A stretch of 64,000 nucleotides of DNA from Leptonema sp964619535 (GCA_964619535.1 CAZUEX010000006.1:1-64000); one strand, 5' to 3'; counted from the stretch's first letter, positions 26,211 through 35,498 are shown. Notes: a model not told the origin generated them from the letters alone. Translations and numbers: made by a program.

Positions 26211-27356
26211 ATGCTGAAAGAACAGTACCATCACGTAAGGCAGGCCTCCACGGGCATGGTGCAACCTCTTGAAACAGAGGACTTTGTTCTACAGCCCGTG
26301 GAGTTTGTCAGCCCTCCACGATGGAATCTGGCCCATACGACGTGGTTCTTCGAAGAATTCGTCCTTGCACAGTTTACGGACGATTACAGGCGCTATCATC
26401 CACAGTATGCCTTTCTCTTTAACAGCTATTACAATGCAGTCGGTGATCGCACCCCAAGGCCGCACAGAGGACATCTCAGCCGGCCGACGGTTCAGGAGAT
26501 CATGGACTATCGTTCCTATGTAGATGAGCAGATGGATCGCTTCTTCGACTCAGATCGATGCACAGCAGAAGCACAGGAGATGATCACCCTCGGACTGCAT
26601 CATGAGCAACAACACCAGGAGCTTTTCTACACGGATCTGAAATACACCTTTCACCTGAATCCCCTGTTTCCCGTTTACAAAGACGTCGGTTTCTGCGAAC
26701 AATTGCCACAGGGGGACGATCGTTTCATACGTATTCCAGAAGGGATCTATCGCATCGGCTATGAAGGGGATGGCTTCTGCTTTGATAACGAACGCATGGC
26801 CCATAACGTCTTTCTACAGTCCTTTGAAATCCAGAACCGGCTGGTGACCAATCGAGAATACATGGACTTCATCGAAGACGGGGGATATGAGTCCTTTTCG
26901 CTATGGCATGAAGAGGGCTGGAACACCATCGCAGCGAAAAAGGCTCCGCTGTACTGGATGCGCATCGACGGCATCTGGCATCATTATACGTTAGCAGGCC
27001 TTCGTCCTGTCAATCCGGATCATGTGCTCAGCCATGTAACGTATTTCGAAGCGGCTGCCTTTGCCCGCTGGATGGGCTGCCGCCTGCCAACGGAGTTTGA
27101 ATGGGAGGTGGCATCGGATTCCTTTGCCTGGGGACAGCGCTGGGAATGGACCGAAAGCGCCTACCTGCCCTATCCCGGATTTCAAACGGCCGACAATGCT
27201 GCCGGCGAATACAATGGTAAGTTCATGGTGAACCAGAAGGTACTGCGGGGCGCATCGGCAGCCACCCCCGCCGGACATGCCCGTAAAACATATCGCAATT
27301 TCTTTCATCCCCACATAGGCTACCAGTACAACGGAATCAGGCTGGCCAGAGATTGA
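26211..27356 (+). CDS. egtB: Ergothioneine sulfoxide synthase
   Basis: A non-haem iron enzyme of 381 residues that joins a thiol (gamma-Glu-Cys or Cys) to hercynine using O2. The N-terminal DinB_2 domain supplies the iron ligands: His42 in AHTTWF, then HEQQH (131-135). The C-terminal half is an FGE-sulfatase-like domain with IPEGIYRIGYEG, RLPTEFEWE and the closing HIGYQYNGIRLAR. Its stop is two bases from the egtD start. A 10-base palindrome CTGTCGACAG lies about 30 bases before the ATG. The thiol donor cannot be told with certainty; egtA and egtC are not in this window. Confidence 0.93.
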   Translation: MLKEQYHHVRQASTGMVQPLETEDFVLQPVEFVSPPRWNLAHTTWFFEEFVLAQFTDDYRRYHPQYAFLFNSYYNAVGDRTPRPHRGHLSRPTVQEIMDYRSYVDEQMDRFFDSDRCTAEAQEMITLGLHHEQQHQELFYTDLKYTFHLNPLFPVYKDVGFCEQLPQGDDRFIRIPEGIYRIGYEGDGFCFDNERMAHNVFLQSFEIQNRLVTNREYMDFIEDGGYESFSLWHEEGWNTIAAKKAPLYWMRIDGIWHHYTLAGLRPVNPDHVLSHVTYFEAAAFARWMGCRLPTEFEWEVASDSFAWGQRWEWTESAYLPYPGFQTADNAAGEYNGKFMVNQKVLRGASAATPAGHARKTYRNFFHPHIGYQYNGIRLARD

Positions 27357-27358
27357 TC

Positions 27359-28309
27359 ATGCAAACGTTAACACAATTCGCTTCGGATACGATTACAGGC
27401 CTGCAGGCGCATCCCAAATTCCTTTTGCCGCGACACTTCTACGATGATCGCGGTTCTCTGCTCTTTCAGAAGATTACGGAATTACCCGAATACTATCTTT
27501 ACAGGGCTGAAGAGGCTATCCTTTCTGCCGAGGCCGATAAGCTGCCTCAGATCATCGGAAAACGCCCCCTGCAGATCATCGAGCCTGGAGCAGGAGACGG
27601 ACAGAAGGCACGCTACATTTTACAGGCCTTTGCAAAAAGCCAGAAGGAGTTTTGCTATATTCCCGTGGACATCAGCGTCGATACGAATGACAGACTGGCC
27701 ACGTCCCTGAAGCAGGAGTTTCCCGGCCTTTCTGTAAATCCCCTGCATGGCGACTACTTTACGGTCTTGAAGAATCTTCCTGCCACAGAAGACCATGAAC
27801 GCCTCATCCTCTTTCTGGGCTCCAATATCGGCAACTACTCCGGCGAAGAAACGGATGCACTTCTTTCCATGCTTCACAGCCTGTTGAATGCCTCCGATCA
27901 TCTGTTGATCGGTTTCGACCTGAAGAAATCCCCCGAGCGAATCCTGCGCGCCTACTCAGACGGAGCCGGCATTACGCGCGAATTTAACCTGAATCACCTT
28001 AGGCGGATCAACCGCGAACTCGAAGCAAACTTCGACGTAGATTCTTTCGAACATCATGCATCCTACGACCCCCTCAGCGGTGAGGTGAAAAGCTATCTCG
28101 TAAGCACGCGAAAACAAACCGTGCATCTAAAACGGCTCAATACGGAAATCGTCTTCGATGCATGGGAGCCGATCTACATGGAGGTTTCGCGCAAATACGA
28201 CATCCCGACGATTGAATCACTGGCACACCGGCATGGCTTTCAGTGTCAGCAACACTTCTTTGCCAGGGATCGCGATTTCGTTGATTCACTGTGGATCAAA
28301 GTGGGCTAA
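27359..28309 (+). CDS. egtD: L-histidine N-alpha-trimethyltransferase
   Basis: A 316-residue SAM-dependent methyltransferase that converts histidine to hercynine, the first committed step of ergothioneine synthesis. The family pattern includes YDDRGSLLFQKITELPEYYLYRAEEAIL near the start (given here in broken form: YDDRGS, LPEYYL), the SAM site EPGAGDGQK, FLGSNIGNY and a Tyr/Asn-containing histidine pocket such as FNLNHLRRINREL. It starts two bases after the egtB stop, so the two are translationally linked. Confidence 0.95.
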   Translation: MQTLTQFASDTITGLQAHPKFLLPRHFYDDRGSLLFQKITELPEYYLYRAEEAILSAEADKLPQIIGKRPLQIIEPGAGDGQKARYILQAFAKSQKEFCYIPVDISVDTNDRLATSLKQEFPGLSVNPLHGDYFTVLKNLPATEDHERLILFLGSNIGNYSGEETDALLSMLHSLLNASDHLLIGFDLKKSPERILRAYSDGAGITREFNLNHLRRINRELEANFDVDSFEHHASYDPLSGEVKSYLVSTRKQTVHLKRLNTEIVFDAWEPIYMEVSRKYDIPTIESLAHRHGFQCQQHFFARDRDFVDSLWIKVG

Positions 28310-28330
28310 GACTGCCACCACAGGCAGGGT

Positions 28331-29704
28331 TTATGTACCGGGTTCATCCAATCGTAACCGGAAGGCCTGAACGGGCTTTTCATTGCCCTTTACGCGCATC
28401 GGTTCAAGGGCCTCAAAGTGCAATCCATAGGCGTTCACGGGATCGCCGCCGGTCAGAGAAAGCACCTTTTCAAACGTCGTCTGATCGCAGAGAATCGAAT
28501 CCGATACCTGCATCAGCCTGGCAGCCAGATTCACAACGTTGCCATGCATCGTATACTCACTGCGAATCTCATTGCCCATAGGACCGACAAAGACAACGCC
28601 CGTACCGATTCCTATAACAGCTCTGTGTCCCATGGCTCCAAGCTCTGTAACGATGTCACGTGCAGAAAAGATAGCCCGCATGGCATCGTCGTGGTGGTCC
28701 AGAGGCGGCAGACCAAAGGCAGCCAGAATCACCGTACCTTTTTCTTCGATGCCAAAACGGTTGATGGCCCCCTCATAGCGGTACAGGCCATCCTGCACCT
28801 TGCGCATTACCCTGTGCACCTCTTCAATAGGAAGCTCTGCCGTATGCCATTCCAGGATGCGAATAAAAAGGACGGTAACCGTTCGCACCTCGAAGGCCGT
28901 TGACCCACGCCCTTCTTCGATCAGATTGATGATACGCCGCGGAATAAAACAGCGCAGTGCTTTTTCGCAGTCGTCTTTCAGGACCGGAATGGGTAGCGGT
29001 CCTGGCGGTTCTGCATCCGATCGACGTTCGATAAATAGACGGTCCTCTTTGCGATGCCCCGCCTGGATCGAGCGGATCATGCGGGCTCCCTGAGGGGAGA
29101 TGACCACCTGGCCGGGCTCGGCCCGCTTCTGGGCCCGACCGACCTGATCCACGGCATCCCCTCCGATCAGGAACTCCCAGCGATCGTAGAGCCCGCCCAC
29201 CATCTGCGCAAGAAGCGGACCGGCACCGACCCCAATCCGCAAACAGAGCTCCATACCCGATCCGATCTTGGTGCGATGCAGCTTATGCTGTAGTTCCAGC
29301 CCGCAGTGTGCAGCCCGCAGGGTCATACGCCCCAGTTCCTGCTCGGATGCAGCAGGCCAGACGGCGATCAGGGCATCACCGGCAAATTTCAGGATGTCGC
29401 CACCGAAATCATCGATTATGTCGATCTGACGGCTTAGATACAGGTTCACAATGTCTGCCAGCTCGATCAGGCCGTTGGAAGAAAGCTTCATGATCTGCTC
29501 TGTAAGCGTCGTGAAGCCGGCCATATCGGCAAACAATGCTGCCCCTACAATACTCTCAGCTACGGGACGTTCCGGAGCTGCCGGATGCTCGACAAGGTGC
29601 TCGAGAACCAGACGAGGTGCATATTTATGTAGCTTACTCAGGAGTTCTGACATCCGGTCCGCCTGGAATTGAGACAGGAAAACCTCCCTTTGCAGGTTTT
29701 GCAA
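28331..29704 (-). CDS. Tandem class III nucleotide cyclase, soluble adenylyl cyclase-like
   Basis: A 457-residue soluble protein with two class III cyclase domains. C1 (about 48-230) has LFADMAGFT with metal Asp60 and FAGDAL with Asp110. C2 (about 255-450) lacks the metal Asp (VLFIRI instead) but keeps EEKG with the ATP-choosing Lys and GNVVNLAARLM with the conserved Asn and Arg. This split of metal and substrate residues is the architecture of bicarbonate-regulated soluble adenylyl cyclase (ADCY10), so an intramolecular active site is inferred. The long ATPase/TPR tail of mammalian sAC is absent. Convergent with egtD. Confidence 0.85.
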   Translation of the reverse strand: MQNLQREVFLSQFQADRMSELLSKLHKYAPRLVLEHLVEHPAAPERPVAESIVGAALFADMAGFTTLTEQIMKLSSNGLIELADIVNLYLSRQIDIIDDFGGDILKFAGDALIAVWPAASEQELGRMTLRAAHCGLELQHKLHRTKIGSGMELCLRIGVGAGPLLAQMVGGLYDRWEFLIGGDAVDQVGRAQKRAEPGQVVISPQGARMIRSIQAGHRKEDRLFIERRSDAEPPGPLPIPVLKDDCEKALRCFIPRRIINLIEEGRGSTAFEVRTVTVLFIRILEWHTAELPIEEVHRVMRKVQDGLYRYEGAINRFGIEEKGTVILAAFGLPPLDHHDDAMRAIFSARDIVTELGAMGHRAVIGIGTGVVFVGPMGNEIRSEYTMHGNVVNLAARLMQVSDSILCDQTTFEKVLSLTGGDPVNAYGLHFEALEPMRVKGNEKPVQAFRLRLDEPGT

Positions 29705-29853
29705 CCGTTATCGGCATTAAACTGCCCCTCCCTTCTTAAATCGCAAGAAAATTTCTGGCATATTCTTAGAGGAAGAATGCAAAATCACCTGTAGCAAAGT
29801 GCAAAACAGCCACCAGATGGCAGGTCCTGCCGATAGAGAGGGATGCATTGAAG

Positions 29854-30492
29854 TTAGTCAACGTCACCGACAAAGGGATTGGACTGTCGTTCCTGTCCAA
29901 ACGTCGACTGAGGCCCATGCCCCGGAACAAATACTATGTCATCTCCAAGCGGGAACAGGCGATTGCGTATTGAATCGATCAGGGTTTCGTAGCTGCCTCC
30001 AGGAAAATCGGTGCGTCCAATAGAGCCAGAAAACAGGACATCGCCAACCTGGGCCCATCGCGACTCTTCATCAAAAAAGACAACATGGCCAGGGGTATGT
30101 CCCGGGCAATGAATCACTTTCAGCTCTTTTTCGCCAATCTTCACCGTTTCCTGATGTGCAAGCCAGCGGTCCGGCAAAAAGGAATCGACACGTGGAAAGC
30201 CAAACATGCGTGCCTGGCCCGCCAGGTTATCAAGCCAGTACTGATCGGCTTCATGCGGGCCTTCAATCTCCGCGCCGGTTTCTGCCTTCAGGGCAGCCAC
30301 TCCGCCAATGTGATCTACATGCCCATGGGTGAGCCAGATCTTTTTTACCTTTACGCCTTCTTCTCGTACGACCTGGGCAATGCGATCTACGTCTCCACCC
30401 GGGTCGATAACAGCCGCCTCACCTGTTCTGTCGCACCATACAAGTGTGCAGTTCTGGGCAAAGGAAGTGACCGGTATCACTCGGAAAGGCAT
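29854..30492 (-). CDS. MBL-fold metallohydrolase (YcbL/GloB-like)
   Basis: A 212-residue metallo-beta-lactamase-fold hydrolase. THGHVDHIGG (metal site), CPGHTPGH, GDVLFSGSIGRTDFPGG and VPGHGP are the ordered family motifs. The GSIGRTD segment and short length place it in the YcbL/hydroxyacylglutathione-hydrolase-like group rather than the full GloB with its C-terminal substrate domain. It probably hydrolyses a thioester such as S-lactoylglutathione or a related acyl thiol. It lies downstream of the NUDIX gene on the same strand. Confidence 0.9.
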   Translation of the reverse strand: MPFRVIPVTSFAQNCTLVWCDRTGEAAVIDPGGDVDRIAQVVREEGVKVKKIWLTHGHVDHIGGVAALKAETGAEIEGPHEADQYWLDNLAGQARMFGFPRVDSFLPDRWLAHQETVKIGEKELKVIHCPGHTPGHVVFFDEESRWAQVGDVLFSGSIGRTDFPGGSYETLIDSIRNRLFPLGDDIVFVPGHGPQSTFGQERQSNPFVGDVD

Positions 30493-30521
30493 GGTTCACT
30501 ATACGAATACCGAATGCTGGA

Positions 30522-31040
30522 TCAAGCGGAAAGCAATCGCTCCTGTAGCTTTTGTAAAGAAGGAAAAGCCAGCTCTTCAGGTCGGATCTCGCGTACATCA
30601 AGCAGATGCAACGAAAGGACCTCATCTGGATCGGCCCTTAGCCGAAGCAGCTCATCCTCTGCAAGATCAATGTCTGCAAAGAAAAAGGCATCGGCTGTGG
30701 TGTACTCAATACCACCATAATCGTAGCGATTGGACTGGGAACAGAAGTAAGACAGATTCTTCACAGGGATTCCCAGTTCTTCCATGCATTCCCTGTGCAA
30801 GGCCTCTTCCAGGGTTTCGCCAGGATCCACGAACCCACCGGGTATATCAAGAAGGCCATATCCTGGCTGACGTGCACGCCTCAGAAAAAGGATACGACTG
30901 CCCTTTCGAATCAAGGCACCGACGGCCGCCGCGGTGTTCTGAAAAAACTCGAATCCACATTGTTCGCAGTACAGCCTCTTGCCCATGGTGAAGGCAGGTG
31001 CAGGATGAAGACAGACCGGACAATGTGGGAACGGAGACAC
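30522..31040 (-). CDS. NUDIX hydrolase with N-terminal zinc ribbon
   Basis: A 172-residue protein. The N-terminus has CPVC and CEQC pairs forming a zinc ribbon, then the NUDIX box GGFVDPGETLEEALHRECMEELGI, whose G-x5-E-x7-REUxEE-x-x-G pattern is complete. The zinc ribbon plus single NUDIX domain is seen in YjhB-like or NudC-like proteins. Substrate is a nucleoside diphosphate derivative of unknown identity. The GTG at 31040 is the first start after an in-frame stop and is the only choice that keeps both Cys pairs. Confidence 0.88.
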   Translation of the reverse strand: MSPFPHCPVCLHPAPAFTMGKRLYCEQCGFEFFQNTAAAVGALIRKGSRILFLRRARQPGYGLLDIPGGFVDPGETLEEALHRECMEELGIPVKNLSYFCSQSNRYDYGGIEYTTADAFFFADIDLAEDELLRLRADPDEVLSLHLLDVREIRPEELAFPSLQKLQERLLSA

Positions 31041-31092
31041 ACGTGATCATAGCACGTATATAGCTGCCCGTCAACAGGCCCTTCAGCGAATA

Positions 31093-33456
31093 TCAGATTT
31101 CACCCTGAAACAGGTTGCGATAGACGAAGGTGGCCGTCCAGTCCTGCGTCAGCGGAAGCTCGTATTCCATCATCTGTACAGAACGATCCTCTGCGCTCAA
31201 TGTCTTTACCGATCCCTGAATCTTCTTGTTTTTCAGATTCATCTGTCTGTATGGCAGGGGAAGACGCAGTGTCATCTTCGTCTGTGCCGGCGTGAATTCC
31301 CGATGCAGGACGGTCCATTCAAGAGCAAGATCACCGTTACGATCACGACGCCCTTTTAATCGAGCTTCAAAGATCTTTCCCTGTGAATACTCAAGGCTGA
31401 GCCCATCATCAAGGATCAGGGTTCCCTGAATCTCCTGGTCCGGATAAACCTCCAGCATGATCTCACCGGCCAGTGTTTCTTCGGCATTGCGAGCAGGACG
31501 TGCAAACGGTACCGCACTACCCGACCGTATAAAAAGGGGATAATAGCCCGGCGAAACAGGAATCTTTACCCGGCTATCCCCGCGATACAGATCCCCCGTT
31601 TCAAACTCATACCAATCACCGGGGGGGAGTTCCACCGTACGCTGTGTAGCGGAACGATGAAGCACAGGAGCAGCAAGCAAGGCCGGGCCAAGCATGAACT
31701 GGCTACTTGTTTTCGTATAGTCCACCGAAGGGAACTCCAGAAAGACGGGCCGCACAACCGGCATGCCCGTTCTGTGCGCCTCCCAGAACAGAGAATACAG
31801 ATAGGGCAGAAGGCTGTAGCGTCGATTGATATGCTTGCGAACGTTCTGTAAGACCTGGGGTCCGTAGCTCCACGGGTCCTGGCTATACGAATACAGGGCC
31901 GTATGAATCCGAAAGAACGGCATCAGGGAACCCAGTTCCACCCATCTCTGAAAGAGCTCTGGCTGACGGCGCAGCTTGATCACCCCGGGCATGCCTGGCC
32001 TTGAGCCAAAGCCCCCGACATCAGAACCGCTAAAGGGCACGCCACAGAGCCCCAGGTTGACCACCTGATACAGATTATCGCGAAGATGGGCCCAGCTTGA
32101 ATGATTGTCACCCGTCCACAAGGCGGCATATTTCTGAATACCGCAAAAGGCCGAGCGCGTCAGCACAAAGGGACGCGACCCTGGCTTCCACACCTGAAAG
32201 GCCTGATTCGTGGCCTTCGCCTCCAGGTTTGCATACAGGTTTCGATAACGCAGGTGGGATTCCGACCCATGACGGACATCCTCGAGCAGAGGTTCCGTCT
32301 TCTTGCTCATCTTCAATGTGGGCTCGTTCATGTCATTCCAGATGCCGCTTACGCCGGCATTGAAGACAGGCTTATGCTGACGGGCCCACCAGTATCGGGT
32401 TTCTTCTCGCGTAAAATCCGGAAAGACACAGGCGCCAGGCCAGACCCTACCGACGTACAGGGAACCATCGCTTTTGCGGCAGAAGTGATCCTCTTCTACG
32501 CCACTCCTGTACACGTCATAATCCTCTTTAAGAGCAACACCCGGGTCGATGATGGCCACCGTTCGGACGCCTTCCTTTGCAAGCTCCGCATGCATCGCTT
32601 CGGGATCTGCAAAGCGATCCGGATGCCAGGTAAAAACCCTGTAGCGGTCCATGTAGTGGATGTCCAGATGAATGGCATCGAGCGGTAGCCTGTGCTGTCG
32701 GGCCGTTTTCGCAACCTCAACAACCTTCTTCTGGCTGCGGTAGGACCAGCGGGACTGATGATAACCAAGTGCCCAAACAGGCGGTAAAAACGGGAAGCCC
32801 GTTAGCTGCGCATACGAACGCAGTATATTGGCTGGCGATCCGGTAAAGAGCACCATATCGATGGGAACGGGCTCTTTCTCAATGGCAGAAGGCACATAGT
32901 GACTCACCGATATCTCAAGGCCTTCTTCAATGCGCCTGTCTCGCTGGATGTCAAATTGCTGCGGATAAGAACTGTTCAGAAGCAATGCGAAGAACTGCTC
33001 TCCCGAGCGAAAGAACAGAACAGGAAACGCCGAGTAGGATTGATCTTTCAGCTCGTAGAGGAGCGTATCGATCGTACGAACGATGTAGCGTCCTTCTCCG
33101 CGATCATCTTTGCCTTCGAAGGCGCCCAGGCCATAAACCTCTATGTCAGACATCAGGCGCAGGACAAGAAAGCGCTGCTCGTCGACCTGCATCCGACCTT
33201 TCAGCAGGGTCTGCCCTTCAAAATCGATACGAAAGTTGCCCGTTGGTGGATCGAGGACAAAGCGAAAGTTCTTTCGACGGGCGTTGATCTTGCCTTCGCG
33301 ATCCTTGATGATTTGAAGGGATTCCTTTCTTCCGGCCAGAGGAATGCCGGGCAGATCATCCACAGAATCCGATGGATCGATCAACCGACAGATACGGAAT
33401 ACCCGGGATGAATAGGATAAGACCCGGAAGCTGCCTACTTTCTGATTCTTCTGCAT
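31093..33456 (-). CDS. Glycoside hydrolase family 31 (alpha-glucosidase-like)
   Basis: About 787 residues, within the usual GH31 length. An N-terminal beta-sandwich (to about 220) is followed by a TIM barrel with GYHQSRWSYRS, LDIHYMD and the nucleophile motif GIWNDMNEP; WTGDNHS supplies the acid/base Asp. Then GSDVGGF and RIHTALYSYSQDPW follow, and C-terminal beta domains close the protein. There is no signal peptide, so it should act in the cytoplasm on alpha-glucosides or alpha-xylosides. ATG 33456 is preferred to GTG 33474. No sugar transporter is adjacent. Confidence 0.93.
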   Translation of the reverse strand: MQKNQKVGSFRVLSYSSRVFRICRLIDPSDSVDDLPGIPLAGRKESLQIIKDREGKINARRKNFRFVLDPPTGNFRIDFEGQTLLKGRMQVDEQRFLVLRLMSDIEVYGLGAFEGKDDRGEGRYIVRTIDTLLYELKDQSYSAFPVLFFRSGEQFFALLLNSSYPQQFDIQRDRRIEEGLEISVSHYVPSAIEKEPVPIDMVLFTGSPANILRSYAQLTGFPFLPPVWALGYHQSRWSYRSQKKVVEVAKTARQHRLPLDAIHLDIHYMDRYRVFTWHPDRFADPEAMHAELAKEGVRTVAIIDPGVALKEDYDVYRSGVEEDHFCRKSDGSLYVGRVWPGACVFPDFTREETRYWWARQHKPVFNAGVSGIWNDMNEPTLKMSKKTEPLLEDVRHGSESHLRYRNLYANLEAKATNQAFQVWKPGSRPFVLTRSAFCGIQKYAALWTGDNHSSWAHLRDNLYQVVNLGLCGVPFSGSDVGGFGSRPGMPGVIKLRRQPELFQRWVELGSLMPFFRIHTALYSYSQDPWSYGPQVLQNVRKHINRRYSLLPYLYSLFWEAHRTGMPVVRPVFLEFPSVDYTKTSSQFMLGPALLAAPVLHRSATQRTVELPPGDWYEFETGDLYRGDSRVKIPVSPGYYPLFIRSGSAVPFARPARNAEETLAGEIMLEVYPDQEIQGTLILDDGLSLEYSQGKIFEARLKGRRDRNGDLALEWTVLHREFTPAQTKMTLRLPLPYRQMNLKNKKIQGSVKTLSAEDRSVQMMEYELPLTQDWTATFVYRNLFQGEI

Positions 33457-33548
33457 GTGCTTGCTTGTGGACACCTGTGGATTACAGCATCGGCTTTTCT
33501 ACCTTTTTTTTTCTGTCCTTTTGGCCCCTGTTACAGTTTCTGATCACC

Positions 33549-34568
33549 ATGAGTCGTGAATTGCGAAACCGTCTACTTCTGCTATCCCTGATTATCGGTG
33601 CCGGTGCCCTGACCCTTGCCATCCTCCTCCCGCCCGGCTACCGCCCGAAAAAGAGACCTCTGCCGAACACCTTCGACGAATATCTCAGGGAAAAACTGCA
33701 GATATCGAAACAAAAAGGAGCACGCCCCGGAAACGAAGAACGCCTGATCCGCTACGCGGACAAGACGGAGGTGGCCTTTCTTTATATCCACGGCTACGGC
33801 GCCTCCCGTGCAGAAGGCGAATACGTTGTCGACCAGCTGGCCGACCATTTCAAGGCCAATACCTACTACCTGCGCCTTCCGGGCCATGGAACGAATGCAG
33901 AAGACCATGCAAGAGCGACGTTTTCGGACTACCTGAACGAGGTCGAAGAAGCCTATGCTATGACGCGACTGCTTGGTAAACGCGTCATTATCGTCGGCAC
34001 CAGCATGGGCGGCCTGCTGGCCACCTATCTTGGCTCCAGGCATCCAGAGATCGACGGCATCATTCTGGCCTCCCCTTTCTATGACTTTGAGGACTGGCTG
34101 GGCAGGCTGGCCAACGAACCAGGAGCCATGTTTCTTCTCGAGGTCATGAACGGCAGCCCCTTTCGTAAAACCGAGAAGACCGAGGATAATCCAGACGATA
34201 GAACCAGGGACGGCTACCAGAACTACTGGTACACAAAACAGTATCTCAAAGCTCTTGTATCGTTAGAAAACCTGCGCGAATACGTCGCCCACAGCGGCAC
34301 CTACGAGCGTCTGACCATGCCGGTCTTGATGCTCTACTATTATAAAGACGAAGAGAATAAAGACACCACTGCTTCGGTGCCGGCCATGCTCGATGCCTTT
34401 CATCAGTTCGGAACGATCGACAGACCCAACCCGTTGAACCGGGCCGTGGCCATTGAAGATGGGAACCACGTGCTGCTCAGTCACTGGGTGGAGGTAGACC
34501 ATGCCCGCGCCCTGCAGGAGATGGTGCTCTTTGTCAACGCCGTGCTGACAGCAGATGTAAAAAAGTAA
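33549..34568 (+). CDS. Membrane-anchored alpha/beta hydrolase (lipase/esterase-like)
   Basis: About 339 residues from ATG 33549. A single N-terminal anchor (LLLLSLIIGAGALTLAILL) precedes a serine hydrolase domain with YIHGYGASRAEGEY, RLPGHGTNAEDH and the nucleophile elbow GTSMGG. A late EDGNHVLL supplies the catalytic His. Carboxylesterase or monoacylglycerol-lipase-type activity is likely, substrate unknown. A frame beginning at 33372 overlaps the GH31 5' end and is not needed. Confidence 0.88.
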   Translation: MSRELRNRLLLLSLIIGAGALTLAILLPPGYRPKKRPLPNTFDEYLREKLQISKQKGARPGNEERLIRYADKTEVAFLYIHGYGASRAEGEYVVDQLADHFKANTYYLRLPGHGTNAEDHARATFSDYLNEVEEAYAMTRLLGKRVIIVGTSMGGLLATYLGSRHPEIDGIILASPFYDFEDWLGRLANEPGAMFLLEVMNGSPFRKTEKTEDNPDDRTRDGYQNYWYTKQYLKALVSLENLREYVAHSGTYERLTMPVLMLYYYKDEENKDTTASVPAMLDAFHQFGTIDRPNPLNRAVAIEDGNHVLLSHWVEVDHARALQEMVLFVNAVLTADVKK

Positions 34569-34647
34569 TACACGGATCGCTTTCGATCTCTATCTTGGCA
34601 GGGTGCGGACTGACCATTCTGCACTCTGCCAGGACAGGATTCGGATC

Positions 34648-35001
34648 ATGGAAAGCCACTGCATATCACCAACCGTGCTCGTGCTCACCGACGATCCGGC
34701 TTTGCGCGAGATACTGGCCACATCGCTGCATGAACGGGGCCTTCGTTTCCAGGCCTCCAACAGCTATGATGATGTAGACAACAACTTCTGCCTGATCATT
34801 GCCGGGCCCGACAAAAGTGCCGCGGAAATCGGCCTGCGTCTGCGCGAAATCGGTGGCATCCCTCCCTGCATCCTGCTTTTGCGGAACGAAACAACGGACA
34901 CGTCCCCCATCCGCTGCTGCCGCTGTAAAACGCTGTTCTTGCCAATGGACATCTTTCAGCTGCCACAGGCCCTGGACCAGCTGCTGGCAGTACACGACTG
35001 A
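34648..35001 (+). CDS. Degenerate receiver-like domain protein
   Basis: A 117-residue stand-alone protein whose fold pattern looks like a response-regulator receiver: VLVLTDDPALREILATSLHERGL matches the first strand and helix (acidic pair DD in place), and a later LFLPMDIFQLPQAL resembles the C-terminal K-P region. The strand that should carry the phospho-acceptor Asp reads LIIAGPD, so phosphorylation at the normal site is unlikely. It also has RCCRCK. ATG 34648 is one choice; GTG 34603 is another. Function unknown. Confidence 0.55.
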   Translation: MESHCISPTVLVLTDDPALREILATSLHERGLRFQASNSYDDVDNNFCLIIAGPDKSAAEIGLRLREIGGIPPCILLLRNETTDTSPIRCCRCKTLFLPMDIFQLPQALDQLLAVHD

Positions 35002-35120
35002 GCCCTGCGCTGAGGCAGGAGGGGCTCTGCAGGTCGGAAAGTTCCGTTTTTTGCCCCAAAACGCCAAATTTTTTGAAGAACCATGTAACCGTGCCGATGT
35101 TCTAAACGAACAGGTGCCGA

Positions 35121-35498
35121 ATGAAAGTGCGTGGACAAAAACGTGCAAGAAGAAAGCATCACCGGCTGTTCTCGGCCGCTGCGCTGTTGCTTGTACTGGC
35201 CTTTCTCGGTAACGTTTACTGCGCTGTAAGCTGTGATCTTGAAGCCGCTACCGTCCCGTCAGATTGTCCCATGCATTCCGAAAAGGAGCCGCCCGCCCAT
35301 CATCCGGACTGTGTGGGCTGCTCCGACAGCAGCGTTGCCCCGGAAAAGGCCCCGCTCCTGCACGTGGCATCGACATCCTTGCCTGTTGTAGCATCGACGG
35401 CCACCGACTGTTCTCACGTATTCCTCCGTCATTCACTCGATCCTGCCACATCTCCTCCTCTTCGCCTTTTTCTTAGGTTGAGAGTCCTGCGCATATAG
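35121..35498 (+). CDS. Small exported Cys/His-rich protein leading the metal efflux operon
   Basis: A 125-residue protein with a signal peptide (LFSAAALLLVLAFLGNVYC) and then a Cys/His-rich part: CDLE, CPMHSEKE, HHPDCVGC and a later CSH. This suggests metal binding outside the cytoplasm, comparable in position to small leader proteins of copper or cobalt/zinc efflux operons, but I do not recognise a named family. Its TAG stop is immediately followed by the first arm of a hairpin that hides the tolC-like gene's ribosome-binding site, so its translation may control that gene. Confidence 0.65.
   Translation: MKVRGQKRARRKHHRLFSAAALLLVLAFLGNVYCAVSCDLEAATVPSDCPMHSEKEPPAHHPDCVGCSDSSVAPEKAPLLHVASTSLPVVASTATDCSHVFLRHSLDPATSPPLRLFLRLRVLRI

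Noticed and set aside
32101..32688. Open frame antisense to the GH31 gene
   Set aside because: Shadow of the GH31 gene; low complexity and no start signals.
35000..35027. GAGCCC/GGGCTC hairpin after the receiver-like gene
   Set aside because: Short imperfect stem with no T-run; too weak to list as a terminator.
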